A stretch of 64,000 nucleotides of DNA, taken from Pedobacter psychrotolerans. GTDB taxonomy: Bacteria > Bacteroidota > Bacteroidia > Sphingobacteriales > Sphingobacteriaceae. The notes under the pieces were generated by a model, which saw only the letters and a program-made list of their open reading frames with translations, had not been told where the DNA came from and did no database searches. The position numbers were made by a program, and so were the translations under genes. Positions within the stretch are counted from its first letter, which is position 1, and each line of letters starts with the position of its first letter. The DNA is taken from contig NZ_SLWO01000011.1 of the NCBI RefSeq assembly GCF_004340665.1, positions 1-64,000 on the forward strand. Reading direction: 5' to 3'. This document shows positions 35,218 through 44,220 of the stretch, piece after piece.

Positions 35218-35400
35218 ATGTTTAATCAAATAAAAGACCTGGCCGGAGGAGAACTTTATCTCATCAGTTCACTGATCATGTTTATGGTATTTTTCATTAT
35301 CGTAGGCATTTACCTCCTTAAATTAAATAAAAAGCATATCGAAGTCATGAGCGAATTGCCAATTAAAGAAAATCAATCTAAAGGGTATGAAGAAAATTAG
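35218..35400 (+). CDS. ccoQ: cbb3-type oxidase subunit CcoQ
   Basis: 60 residues with one membrane helix (YLISSLIMFMVFFIIVGIYLL) and a short charged tail. Position between ccoNO and ccoP, plus this layout, identify it as CcoQ/FixQ, which stabilises the oxidase complex. It overlaps ccoP by 14 bases, so the two are translationally coupled. Confidence 0.85.
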   Translation: MFNQIKDLAGGELYLISSLIMFMVFFIIVGIYLLKLNKKHIEVMSELPIKENQSKGYEEN

Positions 35401-36355
35401 CTTATTTATTTCGCTGCTGTTTAGTCAGGTGTTGGCATTCGCAGCAGATGAAAAAACAATTGCCGAAAACGTAAAGCCTTCAGCACCTTCACTTGGCCTT
35501 ACGCAATCAGAATTATTGATCGTTATTTTATTACTTTTTGCTGTTGTACTGGTATTTGTGTCGCTTACCTTACTCAACGCTTTCAAGGTGATGTATAAGG
35601 AACAGCTCAATCCAACACCTTATCTTTCACCAGAGAAAGCCGAACAATTAAACTATGATGATTGGTTAAAGAGCCGTAAAAAAGGCTACTCCATCTGGGA
35701 GAAATTATTGAGTTTAAAACCAATTGAGCAAGAAAAAGATCTGGAAATTGATCATGCTTACGATGGTATCAAAGAACTGAATAACCCGGTTCCAGCCTGG
35801 TTTAACTTCTTGTTTTTCGGTACCATGATTATTGCGGCAGGTTACCTGTTCTATTACCACATTGGTGGCTATGGTGATCTCCAGGATCAGGAATATAAAA
35901 ATGAAATGGCACAGGCGCAGGTTGAAAAAGCGGCCTACCTGCAAAAATCAGCAAATGCAATTGACGAAAATACAGTGAAAGTTGATATTACTGAAACTGT
36001 TTTAGCTGATGGAAAGAATATTTTCGATGGAAACTGTAAGGTATGTCACGGCGATAAAGGGCAGGGAATTATCGGTCCAAATTTAACAGATGAATATTGG
36101 TTACACGGTGGGGGCATTAACAACGTCTTCAAAACCATTAAATACGGTGTGCCTGAAAAAGGTATGATTAGCTGGGAGAAAAACCTGAATCCGAAACAAA
36201 TCAGTGCCGTAGCCAACTACATTTTATCGCTGTCGGGTACAAATCCAGCAGGGGCTAAGGCTGCTCAGGGAGAGAATTATGAAGAAAAAGATCCACAGGA
36301 TAATGCCATGAAAGAACCCGCAGATAGTTTGAAAACAACAAATGCCACAAAATAA
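35387..36355 (+). CDS. ccoP: cbb3-type oxidase subunit CcoP (one haem c)
   Basis: 322 residues: a signal-like first helix, a second membrane helix (about 45-70), a soluble stretch, a third helix (about 145-165) and one cytochrome c domain with CKVCH at 217-221. Proteobacterial CcoP carries two haem c sites; here only one CxxCH is visible. The distal Met ligand is probably in GMISWEK. It passes electrons from soluble cytochrome c to CcoO. It overlaps both neighbours by 14 bases. Confidence 0.93.
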   Translation: MKKISLFISLLFSQVLAFAADEKTIAENVKPSAPSLGLTQSELLIVILLLFAVVLVFVSLTLLNAFKVMYKEQLNPTPYLSPEKAEQLNYDDWLKSRKKGYSIWEKLLSLKPIEQEKDLEIDHAYDGIKELNNPVPAWFNFLFFGTMIIAAGYLFYYHIGGYGDLQDQEYKNEMAQAQVEKAAYLQKSANAIDENTVKVDITETVLADGKNIFDGNCKVCHGDKGQGIIGPNLTDEYWLHGGGINNVFKTIKYGVPEKGMISWEKNLNPKQISAVANYILSLSGTNPAGAKAAQGENYEEKDPQDNAMKEPADSLKTTNATK

Positions 36356-37715
36356 TAAGAATAAGGAAAGCAAGGGCAGGGATTTTCTATATCCTAAAAA
36401 GCCATCCGGAAGATTATATACTTACCGAAAATGGGTAAGCTATGTGTTGCTCCTGCTTTTATTCTCTTGCCCTTTTTTAAAACTCAATGGTGAGCAGTGG
36501 GTGTTATTAAATTTCATCGAAAGAAAATTTGTATTCTTTGGACTCATTTTTACTCCACAGGATTTCTATCTTTTCGCTTTGGCGATGCTCATATTCATCA
36601 TTTTTATTGTCTGTTTTACAGTGGTTTTGGGCAGGCTTTGGTGCGGTTGGGCCTGTCCGCAAACCATTTTTATGGAAATGGTGTTCCGGAGAATAGAATT
36701 CTGGATTGAAGGCGATAATCAGAAGCAAAGGAAGCTAAATGCTCAGCCCTGGAATAGGGAGAAGATTTTTAAAAAATCGGCTAAACATTTTATCTTTTTA
36801 GTGATTTCATTTGCCATCGCGAATACCTTTTTAGCCTATCTAATTGGTTCCGAAAAACTATTCAGCATCATCACAGAACCGGTTCGTCAACATGTTTCAG
36901 GTTTTATTTCCATCTGGATTTTTACCATTTTGTTTTACGTGGTTTTCGCCTATGTACGCGAAGTGGTTTGTACGGTGATTTGTCCTTATGGTAGGTTGCA
37001 GGGTGTATTGCTGGATAACCAGAGCCTGATTGTAGCCTATGATGTTAATCGTGGAGAACCCAGAGGAAAGATTCAGAAGCAAAATGTAGATGAAACTAAA
37101 GGTGATTGTGTAGACTGTGGATTATGCGTACAGGTTTGCCCTACAGGTATAGATATTAGAAAAGGGACGCAGCTGGAATGTGTAAACTGTACGGCCTGTA
37201 TTGATGCATGTGATGAAGTGATGCTGAAAATCAATAAACCAGAGCGGTTAATTGGATTTTACAATCAGGATTACATCAGCCAACAGAAACCATTTAAAAT
37301 AGGTGCCAAAGCATATGGATATGCAGCCGTTTTATTGGTGGTTTTAATGGTTTTTTCTTCACTCATTTATAAAAGATCATCTATTGAAACCACGGTGTTA
37401 CGTGCGAGTGGTACGCTTTATCAAAATAGAGGGACAAATCAAACTAGTAATCTGTATAATGCAGAATTGATTAATAAAACCAATAAAACGGTAAAGTTTG
37501 AATTCAGGGCGAAAGATCAACACGATAAGATAGAATTTATACAAGCGGCAAATGTGCTTCCAAAAGACGGATCTGCACAAATTACCTTCTTTCTCATCAG
37601 AAATAACAACCAGATTAAGGAATATAAATCTGATGCCGAATTTGAAGTGGTGGTAGATGGAAAAGTTTTAAGCCAGGCAAGCACAAGTTTTTTTGCACAG
37701 CCTGATAACCAATAA
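36342..37715 (+). CDS. ccoG: Cytochrome c oxidase accessory protein CcoG (RdxA/FixG)
   Basis: 457 residues. About five membrane helices and two ferredoxin-type 4Fe-4S clusters (CVDCGLCVQVCPTG and CVNCTACIDAC), preceded by the CGWACPQT motif and CPYGRLQGV. A C-terminal immunoglobulin-like domain (about 355-457) completes the family layout. CcoG reduces copper for delivery to the cbb3 enzyme. The start ATG lies inside the ccoP end (14-base overlap). Confidence 0.94.
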   Translation: MPQNNKNKESKGRDFLYPKKPSGRLYTYRKWVSYVLLLLLFSCPFLKLNGEQWVLLNFIERKFVFFGLIFTPQDFYLFALAMLIFIIFIVCFTVVLGRLWCGWACPQTIFMEMVFRRIEFWIEGDNQKQRKLNAQPWNREKIFKKSAKHFIFLVISFAIANTFLAYLIGSEKLFSIITEPVRQHVSGFISIWIFTILFYVVFAYVREVVCTVICPYGRLQGVLLDNQSLIVAYDVNRGEPRGKIQKQNVDETKGDCVDCGLCVQVCPTGIDIRKGTQLECVNCTACIDACDEVMLKINKPERLIGFYNQDYISQQKPFKIGAKAYGYAAVLLVVLMVFSSLIYKRSSIETTVLRASGTLYQNRGTNQTSNLYNAELINKTNKTVKFEFRAKDQHDKIEFIQAANVLPKDGSAQITFFLIRNNNQIKEYKSDAEFEVVVDGKVLSQASTSFFAQPDNQ

Positions 37716-37734
37716 CAATAACTAAAGGATGACT

Positions 37735-38163
37735 ATGAACTGGGGTACTAAAATTTTATTGGGGATGGGCTGTTTCATGCTTTTCATCATCGCAATGGTA
37801 AGTTATATGTTTGCCAAGCATGATGGCGATGCTTTAGTGGAAGATGATTATTATGAGAAAGGAATTACTTATAATACGACTTATAACGCAGAGCAAAACA
37901 TGCTGAATGCCGATGCGCAGCCGAAAATTGTGATTGATCAAAAGCAATTGGTCATCAGCTTAAAAGATAGCGCCAGCTACCGTGTCGTATTGATGCGGCC
38001 ATCAAATAAAGCGGAAGATTTAAAGTTTGAAGGTAAAACCATCGAACCTGATCACCTGATTTTGGTGAGCCGGACGCATTTACCAAAGGGAATGTGGTTT
38101 TTGAATATTCAATGGCGCAGCAACGGGAAAGATTATCTATATAAAACTAACCTTACCCTATGA
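37735..38163 (+). CDS. ccoH: FixH/CcoH family protein
   Basis: About 142 residues: one N-terminal membrane helix (ILLGMGCFMLFIIAMVSYMFA), the motif DALVEDDYYEKGITYN typical of FixH (a D/E-YYxKGxxYN box) and a periplasmic beta-sandwich. It aids cbb3 assembly. An ATG at 37729 is in frame, but the AAAGGA six bases before 37735 favours the latter. The stop overlaps the next gene by four bases. Confidence 0.88.
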   Translation: MNWGTKILLGMGCFMLFIIAMVSYMFAKHDGDALVEDDYYEKGITYNTTYNAEQNMLNADAQPKIVIDQKQLVISLKDSASYRVVLMRPSNKAEDLKFEGKTIEPDHLILVSRTHLPKGMWFLNIQWRSNGKDYLYKTNLTL

Positions 38164-38861
38164 CGGATTTCCTGCCGCTTGCTTTTTTAATGGGCCTGCT
38201 TGGCAGTTTACACTGTGCAGTAATGTGCGGACCAATTATGCTGGGTATGCCTTTTCAGAAACAGCATTTTTTAGCTTCTGCCTCACAATTGCTGTTATAT
38301 CAGCTTGGAAGAATCTCTGTTTATGTGGTTTTAGGCCTGTGCGCAGGCGCACTTGGTGGCAGTATTGCCGTTTTTAGCAATCAGCAAATACTAAGTACTA
38401 TTATTGGCACGCTGCTGATTTTTTTTACTTTATTGCAACTTGTTCCCCATTACGTAAAGCGTTTCGCCGCATTACAAAACCATTTACTACGTCCTATCAG
38501 TAAATTAATGGGCTACGTATTCAAGTTGCCGCTCTGGGGATTTTTTGCTGGCGCACTCAATGGCATCATTCCTTGCGGAATGGTTTACCTGGCGCTTGCA
38601 ACTGCCCTGAATACCGGGAGTTTTAAAGCTGGCGGTATTTTTATGCTTTTATTTGGTATCGGCACCACACCGTTGATGCTGATGATTTCATTGGGGGGCA
38701 TTTTTATTAAACAATATATCCCGTTTAATACACAAAGGCTCATCCCTTGGTTAATGTTGATGATGGGATTTTTATTAATTGTACGTTCCGCCAACCTGGG
38801 CATCCCTTTTCTATCTCCTGCACCAACTGGTAGGTATGGTCAAGCGGTAGACTGTAAATAA
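38160..38861 (+). CDS. TauE/SafE-like (COG2836) membrane protein of the cbb3 cluster
   Basis: 233 residues with about six hydrophobic helices. The N-terminal GSLHCAVMCGPI (CxxxCGP) and central GALNGIIPCGMVYLAL are the conserved boxes of the COG2836 group often annotated as sulfite exporter. The conserved cysteines and the position as last gene of the oxidase cluster suggest a role in copper handling or oxidase maturation rather than sulfite export; this is inferred. ATGA overlap with the FixH gene. Confidence 0.82.
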   Translation: MTDFLPLAFLMGLLGSLHCAVMCGPIMLGMPFQKQHFLASASQLLLYQLGRISVYVVLGLCAGALGGSIAVFSNQQILSTIIGTLLIFFTLLQLVPHYVKRFAALQNHLLRPISKLMGYVFKLPLWGFFAGALNGIIPCGMVYLALATALNTGSFKAGGIFMLLFGIGTTPLMLMISLGGIFIKQYIPFNTQRLIPWLMLMMGFLLIVRSANLGIPFLSPAPTGRYGQAVDCK

Positions 38862-39087
38862 ATCATTCCAAATAGCTTTCCACTGATTTTTCTTGAATTG
38901 ATGTTTTTTGTTTGATGTGCCGAACTAAAATTTCTTGAGGTATTATAATCAGGTGGAAGGATATGCTGTATAAATGCTAAGGCAAATATTCAAACAAATG
39001 TAATTGTAACGTTTTAGCTAAATAGCCTGTTTAACAGGGTTATTCTTGGTTAGGAAGCCAAATAAGCTAAATAAAACCCAAATCTTA
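38862..39087. other. Intergenic region before the siderophore operon
   Basis: About 225 bases with no convincing gene or terminator. The useful signals begin at 39088. Confidence 0.45.
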
Positions 39088-39119
39088 TTTGGACTTGATC
39101 TAAATAGGGGCTATATTTG
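39088..39119 (+). promoter_or_regulatory. Bacteroidetes-type promoter of the siderophore-uptake operon
   Basis: TTTG (39088-39091), a 20-base spacer and TATATTTG (39112-39119), an exact fit to the consensus. Predicted transcription start is near 39123. Confidence 0.8.
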
Positions 39120-39122
39120 CGG

Positions 39123-39199
39123 CATATAAAAATGCCACACGGTTCAGACCCGTGTGGCTAACCGGAAAATCGGCTCACCTTTAATCTCCATTAAAAGTC
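39123..39199 (+). promoter_or_regulatory. Structured 5' leader of the TonB receptor mRNA
   Basis: The predicted 77-base leader holds a strong hairpin, GCCACACGG (39134-39142) with CCGTGTGGC (39150-39158). It is followed by two near-identical boxes GGCTAACC (39156-39163) and GGCTCACC (39172-39179) flanking CCGGAAAATCGG. It matches no riboswitch I recognise. Confidence 0.45.
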
Positions 39200-41587
39200 A
39201 TGCAAATTAAGAAAATTTTGCTATTGGGCATATTATGTGCCTGCGTAATTTTTACCTCCGCCCAAAACCGGCTATCCGGTGTCTCCGGGCAAATCAAAAG
39301 TGCTACGGGCGAACCCATTCCTGGGGCGACCATTAAAATTCAGAAGACAACCTCTGGTACCTTCTCCGATGAGAATGGAAACTTTAGAATCACCAATATT
39401 AAAGCTGGAAATTACCATATTCAGGTTACCGCCATTGGTTTCGTGACCATTAAAAAAGAAATAACCGTATCAGAAAATCAGGAAAGTAAATTGAATTTTA
39501 GCCTGAATGCTTCTTCTGAAGATATGGAAACGGTAAATGTAATCGGTAGAACAGCCAATCAACAAGTAAACAGGCAAGCCTTCAATGTTACTTCCATCGA
39601 TGCTAAGAAATTGCATAACAGTACATTGGATATTTCTCATGCGCTAGATCGTGTATCTGGCGTTCGGGTGAGAGAGGCTGGCGGATTGGGATCGCGAATG
39701 GATTTTTCATTAAATGGATTCACTGGCAGGCAGGTAAAGTTTTTTATTGATGGTGTGCCCATGGATAATTTTGGCTCCTCCTTTCAAATTAATAATATTC
39801 CAATTAACCTGGCTCAGCGTGTCGAGGTGTATAAAGGAGTGGTTCCTGTATGGCTGGGATCTGATGCATTAGGTGGTGCCATCAATATCGTTACCGATAA
39901 TACCACAAAGAGTTATGCGGATATATCTTATTCATATGGCTCATTCAATACGCATAAAACAGCTATTAACGTGGGGTATACTTCACCATCAGGATTTAAG
40001 GTGCAGTTAAATGCTTTTCAGAATTATTCCGATAACGATTATAAAGTAACTACTGATGTGGCTTCTTTTGATGGACGTTATTTTAGAAATCAGGTAGTGA
40101 AACGCTTCAATGATACCTACCATAACGAAACTATAATTGTAAGTGCGGGCTTGATTAATAAATCATTTGCAGATCAGCTGATGTTTGGTTTAACCGCTGG
40201 AAAAAACTATGCAGAAGTACAAACGGGTGCCAGAATGGTTAGTGTTTTTGGCGATTGGCATAGAAGAGGAAGCATTTTAATGCCAACTGTAAAATACCAG
40301 AAAAAGGATTTATTTACCAAAGGATTGGATCTTCGCATAAATGGTAACTTTAATTTCGGTACCGAACAGAATATTGATACGGTATATCGTCGTTATAACT
40401 GGTTTCAGGAATATAAAGAATATCCGGGTGCCGGAAGCGAGCGGGAACGCTCCATGTATAAATTCCGGAACAATAACGGCTTGGCTACTGCCAACTTAAC
40501 GTATACCATTAATGAGCGACATTCGCTTTCGTTAAACAATGTTTACAATTCGTTTAACAGAAAAGGTTCTGATGAACTCTTTCCGCAAAACCAAAATTAT
40601 GAGCAACCCCGTAAAAACAGCAAAAATGTTTTAGGATTGGGCTATAAATTCAGCGCTTCAGAAAAATGGAATACCTCTGTTTTTGCCAAACAGTTTTATC
40701 AATCAAACAAATATGCTCAAAGTTATAATCCCAGCGGCAACTGGGGAGACGTTGCTTATTTGCAGCAGGAAAACAGCTACAGTAAAACTGGTTATGGTAT
40801 TGCGACAACCTATTTTATCGTTCCTAATTTTCAGTTAAAGGCTTCTTACGAGAAAAGTTACAGATTACCGGAAACCGATGAGCTATTTGGCGATCTTCTA
40901 AATCTCGAAGGCAACATCAGTCTTAAACCAGAACAAAGCAATAATTATAATTTAGGATTTAGCTATCAGGCACAAGTCAACCAAATTCACCGTTTTAGCT
41001 TTGATGGTAATGTGATGTACCGCGATGCGAAAGATTTCATCCGCCCGCAACTAAATAATAACCAAACTAAACAAGTGATGGGCAACCTTGCGGATGTAAC
41101 CAATCTAGGTTTCGAATCGGAAGTACGGTATTCTTATAAGCAATTATTTACCGCAGGCGTAAACATGACTTATCAGAATTTGAGAAATAATACTCGTTTT
41201 GAGCAGGGGCAAACGATGGAAAGTCCTTTGTATAAAGATCGTATCCCCAATATGCCTTATCTATTTGGTAATGCAGATGCTTCACTTTTCTTCAATAATG
41301 TAGGTAAAAAAGGAAACACCTTAACACTGGGTTATAATGTCCTTTATGTTCATGCTTATTATTTATCGTGGCCAAGTCAGGGCACTTCAGATACCAAATA
41401 TGACATCCCAAGACAGTGGATGCAGGATGTGAATGCTGTTTATACCTTAGGTGGCGGAAAATACAATATCGGCCTGGAATGTAAAAATCTGGTGAACAAC
41501 CGCATCTACGATAATTTCTCTTTACAAAAACCAGGCAGGGCTTTCTATGCCAAGGTAAGATACTTTTTTAGCAAAAACAGATCATAA
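39200..41587 (+). CDS. TonB-dependent outer-membrane receptor, XusA-like
   Basis: 795 residues. Signal peptide (about 1-21), a carboxypeptidase-like domain (about 25-110, SGQIKSATGEPIPGATIKI), a plug domain (about 115-235, LGGAINIVT) and a 22-strand barrel ending in an aromatic (FFSKNRS region). It imports a ligand across the outer membrane using TonB. The next two genes, a DUF4374 lipoprotein and a PepSY protein, form the same trio as the XusABC xenosiderophore system of Bacteroides thetaiotaomicron; iron-siderophore uptake is inferred. First gene of the operon. Confidence 0.93.
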   Translation: MQIKKILLLGILCACVIFTSAQNRLSGVSGQIKSATGEPIPGATIKIQKTTSGTFSDENGNFRITNIKAGNYHIQVTAIGFVTIKKEITVSENQESKLNFSLNASSEDMETVNVIGRTANQQVNRQAFNVTSIDAKKLHNSTLDISHALDRVSGVRVREAGGLGSRMDFSLNGFTGRQVKFFIDGVPMDNFGSSFQINNIPINLAQRVEVYKGVVPVWLGSDALGGAINIVTDNTTKSYADISYSYGSFNTHKTAINVGYTSPSGFKVQLNAFQNYSDNDYKVTTDVASFDGRYFRNQVVKRFNDTYHNETIIVSAGLINKSFADQLMFGLTAGKNYAEVQTGARMVSVFGDWHRRGSILMPTVKYQKKDLFTKGLDLRINGNFNFGTEQNIDTVYRRYNWFQEYKEYPGAGSERERSMYKFRNNNGLATANLTYTINERHSLSLNNVYNSFNRKGSDELFPQNQNYEQPRKNSKNVLGLGYKFSASEKWNTSVFAKQFYQSNKYAQSYNPSGNWGDVAYLQQENSYSKTGYGIATTYFIVPNFQLKASYEKSYRLPETDELFGDLLNLEGNISLKPEQSNNYNLGFSYQAQVNQIHRFSFDGNVMYRDAKDFIRPQLNNNQTKQVMGNLADVTNLGFESEVRYSYKQLFTAGVNMTYQNLRNNTRFEQGQTMESPLYKDRIPNMPYLFGNADASLFFNNVGKKGNTLTLGYNVLYVHAYYLSWPSQGTSDTKYDIPRQWMQDVNAVYTLGGGKYNIGLECKNLVNNRIYDNFSLQKPGRAFYAKVRYFFSKNRS

Positions 41588-41606
41588 AATTTTAAGAATT
41601 ACAAAT

Positions 41607-42848
41607 ATGAAAACAAGATATTTACTTCCATTTTTAAGCCTTTCTTTGGTCGCTTTATTTGCTGGTTGCGATAAGGAACTCGATTCATCTGAAATTGATG
41701 ATGTTGATACAGAACTTACCGGTGCTACTAAATATATTATTTCTGCAACACCAATTGGTACCACCGGAATTGCCGATTACTTATTAACCACCAATAGCCT
41801 CGACTCCGGAATGGTGACTACGCAAGGCAATGGAATTGAGCAGGATGGTTCTTACCGCTATTATTTAACCCATAAAAACAGATTTTTCAGTTTACTATAT
41901 GGGCAGGGAAATCCAGGTGCGGTAACGACCTACCGATTGGATGCTACAGGTAAATTAAATAAACTCACCAACTTTCAAACCGAGACTGTTCAGCTTTTCG
42001 CTCCCGTAAAGGATGATATCTTTATTGCTAAAATTCCAAGATCCGGAAATGAATTTTCCAGTTTCTATCGCATTGATGCCCGTAAATACCAGATTGTTGG
42101 TGAAAAACAAGTCAATATTGTAAAGCTTGCCGGAAATGGCGAACGAGCGCATTTCACCTGGGCCACACAAGTAGGCGATAAGCTTTTCGCACCTTACATG
42201 AGCATTAAGGGTGCTGCACCTGATGTATTTGGCACGGCCTACCCAGATAGTTCATGGGTGGCAGTTTACAGCTATCCAGATTTAACCCTGGAAAAAGTGA
42301 TTAAAGACAATAGAACCAGCTATATCGGTGCCTATTTTGTAAATGGTTTAGTGGAAATTGAAAATGGCGATGCTTATGCTTTTTCATATGCTTCTGCAAC
42401 CAATTCCGGAACACCAAGTTCAAAAAATCCATCTGCAGTTATCCGGATCAATAAAGGCACAACCGAATTTGATAAAAGTTATTTCTTTAATGTGGAAGAG
42501 CTTTCAGGTGGTTACCACATGGCAGGACAAAGCTATTTGGGAATGGGCAAATTTGTAGTGCAAATGTATGCCCAACCAAATTCTCTTGCTGGTGTGGCCA
42601 GAAAGTTTGCCATTGTAGATGTGATTAACAAAACATTTAAGTGGGTAACTGGTGTGCCGACTGATATTACCAGAACCACTACCATTAATAATTATGCGCC
42701 GAAAGATGGCAGAACCGGATACATCGGCATTACAACAGCCAGCGAGGGCAGTTATGTATATGTTTTTGATGCCAGTATCGCAGTGGCGAAAAAAGGCTTA
42801 AATGTAGTCGGTGGAACCATCACGGCCATTAATGCACTTCAATATTAA
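41607..42848 (+). CDS. DUF4374 surface lipoprotein, XusB-like
   Basis: 413 residues with a lipoprotein signal (SLVALFAGC, lipid-bearing Cys21). The mature part is all-beta, probably a propeller, and matches the DUF4374 family. In Bacteroides the XusB lipoprotein captures ferric siderophores beside its receptor. The gene lies 19 bases after the receptor and 31 before the PepSY gene. Its ligand here is unknown. Confidence 0.88.
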   Translation: MKTRYLLPFLSLSLVALFAGCDKELDSSEIDDVDTELTGATKYIISATPIGTTGIADYLLTTNSLDSGMVTTQGNGIEQDGSYRYYLTHKNRFFSLLYGQGNPGAVTTYRLDATGKLNKLTNFQTETVQLFAPVKDDIFIAKIPRSGNEFSSFYRIDARKYQIVGEKQVNIVKLAGNGERAHFTWATQVGDKLFAPYMSIKGAAPDVFGTAYPDSSWVAVYSYPDLTLEKVIKDNRTSYIGAYFVNGLVEIENGDAYAFSYASATNSGTPSSKNPSAVIRINKGTTEFDKSYFFNVEELSGGYHMAGQSYLGMGKFVVQMYAQPNSLAGVARKFAIVDVINKTFKWVTGVPTDITRTTTINNYAPKDGRTGYIGITTASEGSYVYVFDASIAVAKKGLNVVGGTITAINALQY

Positions 42849-42879
42849 TTCAGGATTTTTCATTTCCAATACTTAGACC

Positions 42880-44181
42880 ATGGCAACAGCAAACCAAAAC
42901 AATCCTGCAAAGAAAAAGATGAAAGATTCAACATTTACCAGAGTTAATAAATGGCTTCACCTTTGGTTGGGGCTGGTATCTGGCCTTATTGTTTTGGTGG
43001 TATGCCTAACAGGTTGCATCTGGGTTTTTAATGAGGAAATTACCGGAATCCTTCAGCCCGAAACTAAAATAGCGAAACAAGATAAACCAGTGATTACCCC
43101 ATCACAACTTACAGCAATTGCTGCAAATCTTTTTCCTGATAAAAAAGTGTCATATGCCAATTATCAGCAGGGCAGGGCCATCAACCTGAATCTGAAAGGT
43201 GCAAAAGAGGAAGGACGCAGGGGCGGGGGAACCACCTTGAATATTAATCCCTACACAGGTGAAGTAATTAGTAAAGTCGTGCACAAAAAAGGAGAGGTAG
43301 ATTTTTTCAGGTTTATCCTGAATGGTCATCGCTTTCTTTGGCTACCGTACGCCATTGGCCGTCCGATTGTAAATTATGGAACACTTATTTTTGTAGTCCT
43401 GCTGATTACAGGTTTAATTTGGTGGTATCCTAAAAAATGGAATAAATCCACCCGCGATAAGAGTTTCAAAATAAAATGGGGTGCATCATTCAAACGTGTT
43501 AATCTGGATCTGCATAATGTATTGGGTTTTTATTCGCTCATCTTTTTGCTTTTTATTGCCCTTACTGGAATGGTTTACGGCATCAAATGGTATAGCGAAG
43601 GCTTGTATTGGGTAACCAGTGGAGGTGATAAATTAGGTGAATTTGATCGGTTAGAATCTGATTCCTTGCAGACAGGTAAGTTTTATACGCCTGAAAAAGC
43701 AATGGATCTCGCCTGGAATGCAGTGATTAAAAAACACCCAAAATCTGAAGGTTTTTATTATAATTTCCCTGATACTTCAAAAGCAAAAGCAACCATTAAT
43801 ATTACGGTTTATCCTAATAAAGGACAATTTTACAATAACCTAAGCTATACTTTTGATCAGCATACCCTTCAGGAACTTAAAGGGAAAGGCGTTTATGCCA
43901 TTCCGTATGAAGCTTCGGGTTTTGGTGGAAAATTAAGAAAAATGAACTACGATATTCATGTAGGAAGTATCCTGGGGTTTCCCGGGAAGGTAATGGCTTT
44001 TCTTGCCTCTTTAATTGGTGCAAGCTTACCAATCACCGGTTTCCTTATTTGGTATGGCCGAAAGTTTAAGAAAAAAAACAAGTCTAAAGAACCTGTAAAA
44101 ATTGATGGTGCCCTTAAGAATCCAAATAGCAAACCCCGTGCTAAAATTCCATCCCGAAAATTGGAAGATGCAATAGGTTAG
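42880..44181 (+). CDS. PepSY-associated inner-membrane protein, XusC-like
   Basis: 433 residues with four main membrane helices: WLGLVSGLIVLVVCLTGCIW, one at about 165-185, one at about 215-240 and one near 380-400. Two PepSY-type periplasmic parts lie between them, and conserved His residues (KWLHLWLGL, GHRFLW, DLHNVLGFY, DIHVG) resemble iron-uptake reductases that free iron from siderophores. A basic tail ends the protein. It completes the receptor/lipoprotein/PepSY operon. Confidence 0.9.
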   Translation: MATANQNNPAKKKMKDSTFTRVNKWLHLWLGLVSGLIVLVVCLTGCIWVFNEEITGILQPETKIAKQDKPVITPSQLTAIAANLFPDKKVSYANYQQGRAINLNLKGAKEEGRRGGGTTLNINPYTGEVISKVVHKKGEVDFFRFILNGHRFLWLPYAIGRPIVNYGTLIFVVLLITGLIWWYPKKWNKSTRDKSFKIKWGASFKRVNLDLHNVLGFYSLIFLLFIALTGMVYGIKWYSEGLYWVTSGGDKLGEFDRLESDSLQTGKFYTPEKAMDLAWNAVIKKHPKSEGFYYNFPDTSKAKATINITVYPNKGQFYNNLSYTFDQHTLQELKGKGVYAIPYEASGFGGKLRKMNYDIHVGSILGFPGKVMAFLASLIGASLPITGFLIWYGRKFKKKNKSKEPVKIDGALKNPNSKPRAKIPSRKLEDAIG

Positions 44182-44220
44182 GCTATTTTGATATAAAGAT
44201 TGTAATATTTACGATCGTTC

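Noticed and set aside
39131..39180. tRNA-like segment (GGTTCAGACCC)
   Set aside because: The T-arm-like bases are the loop of a hairpin; no acceptor, D or anticodon arms can be built.
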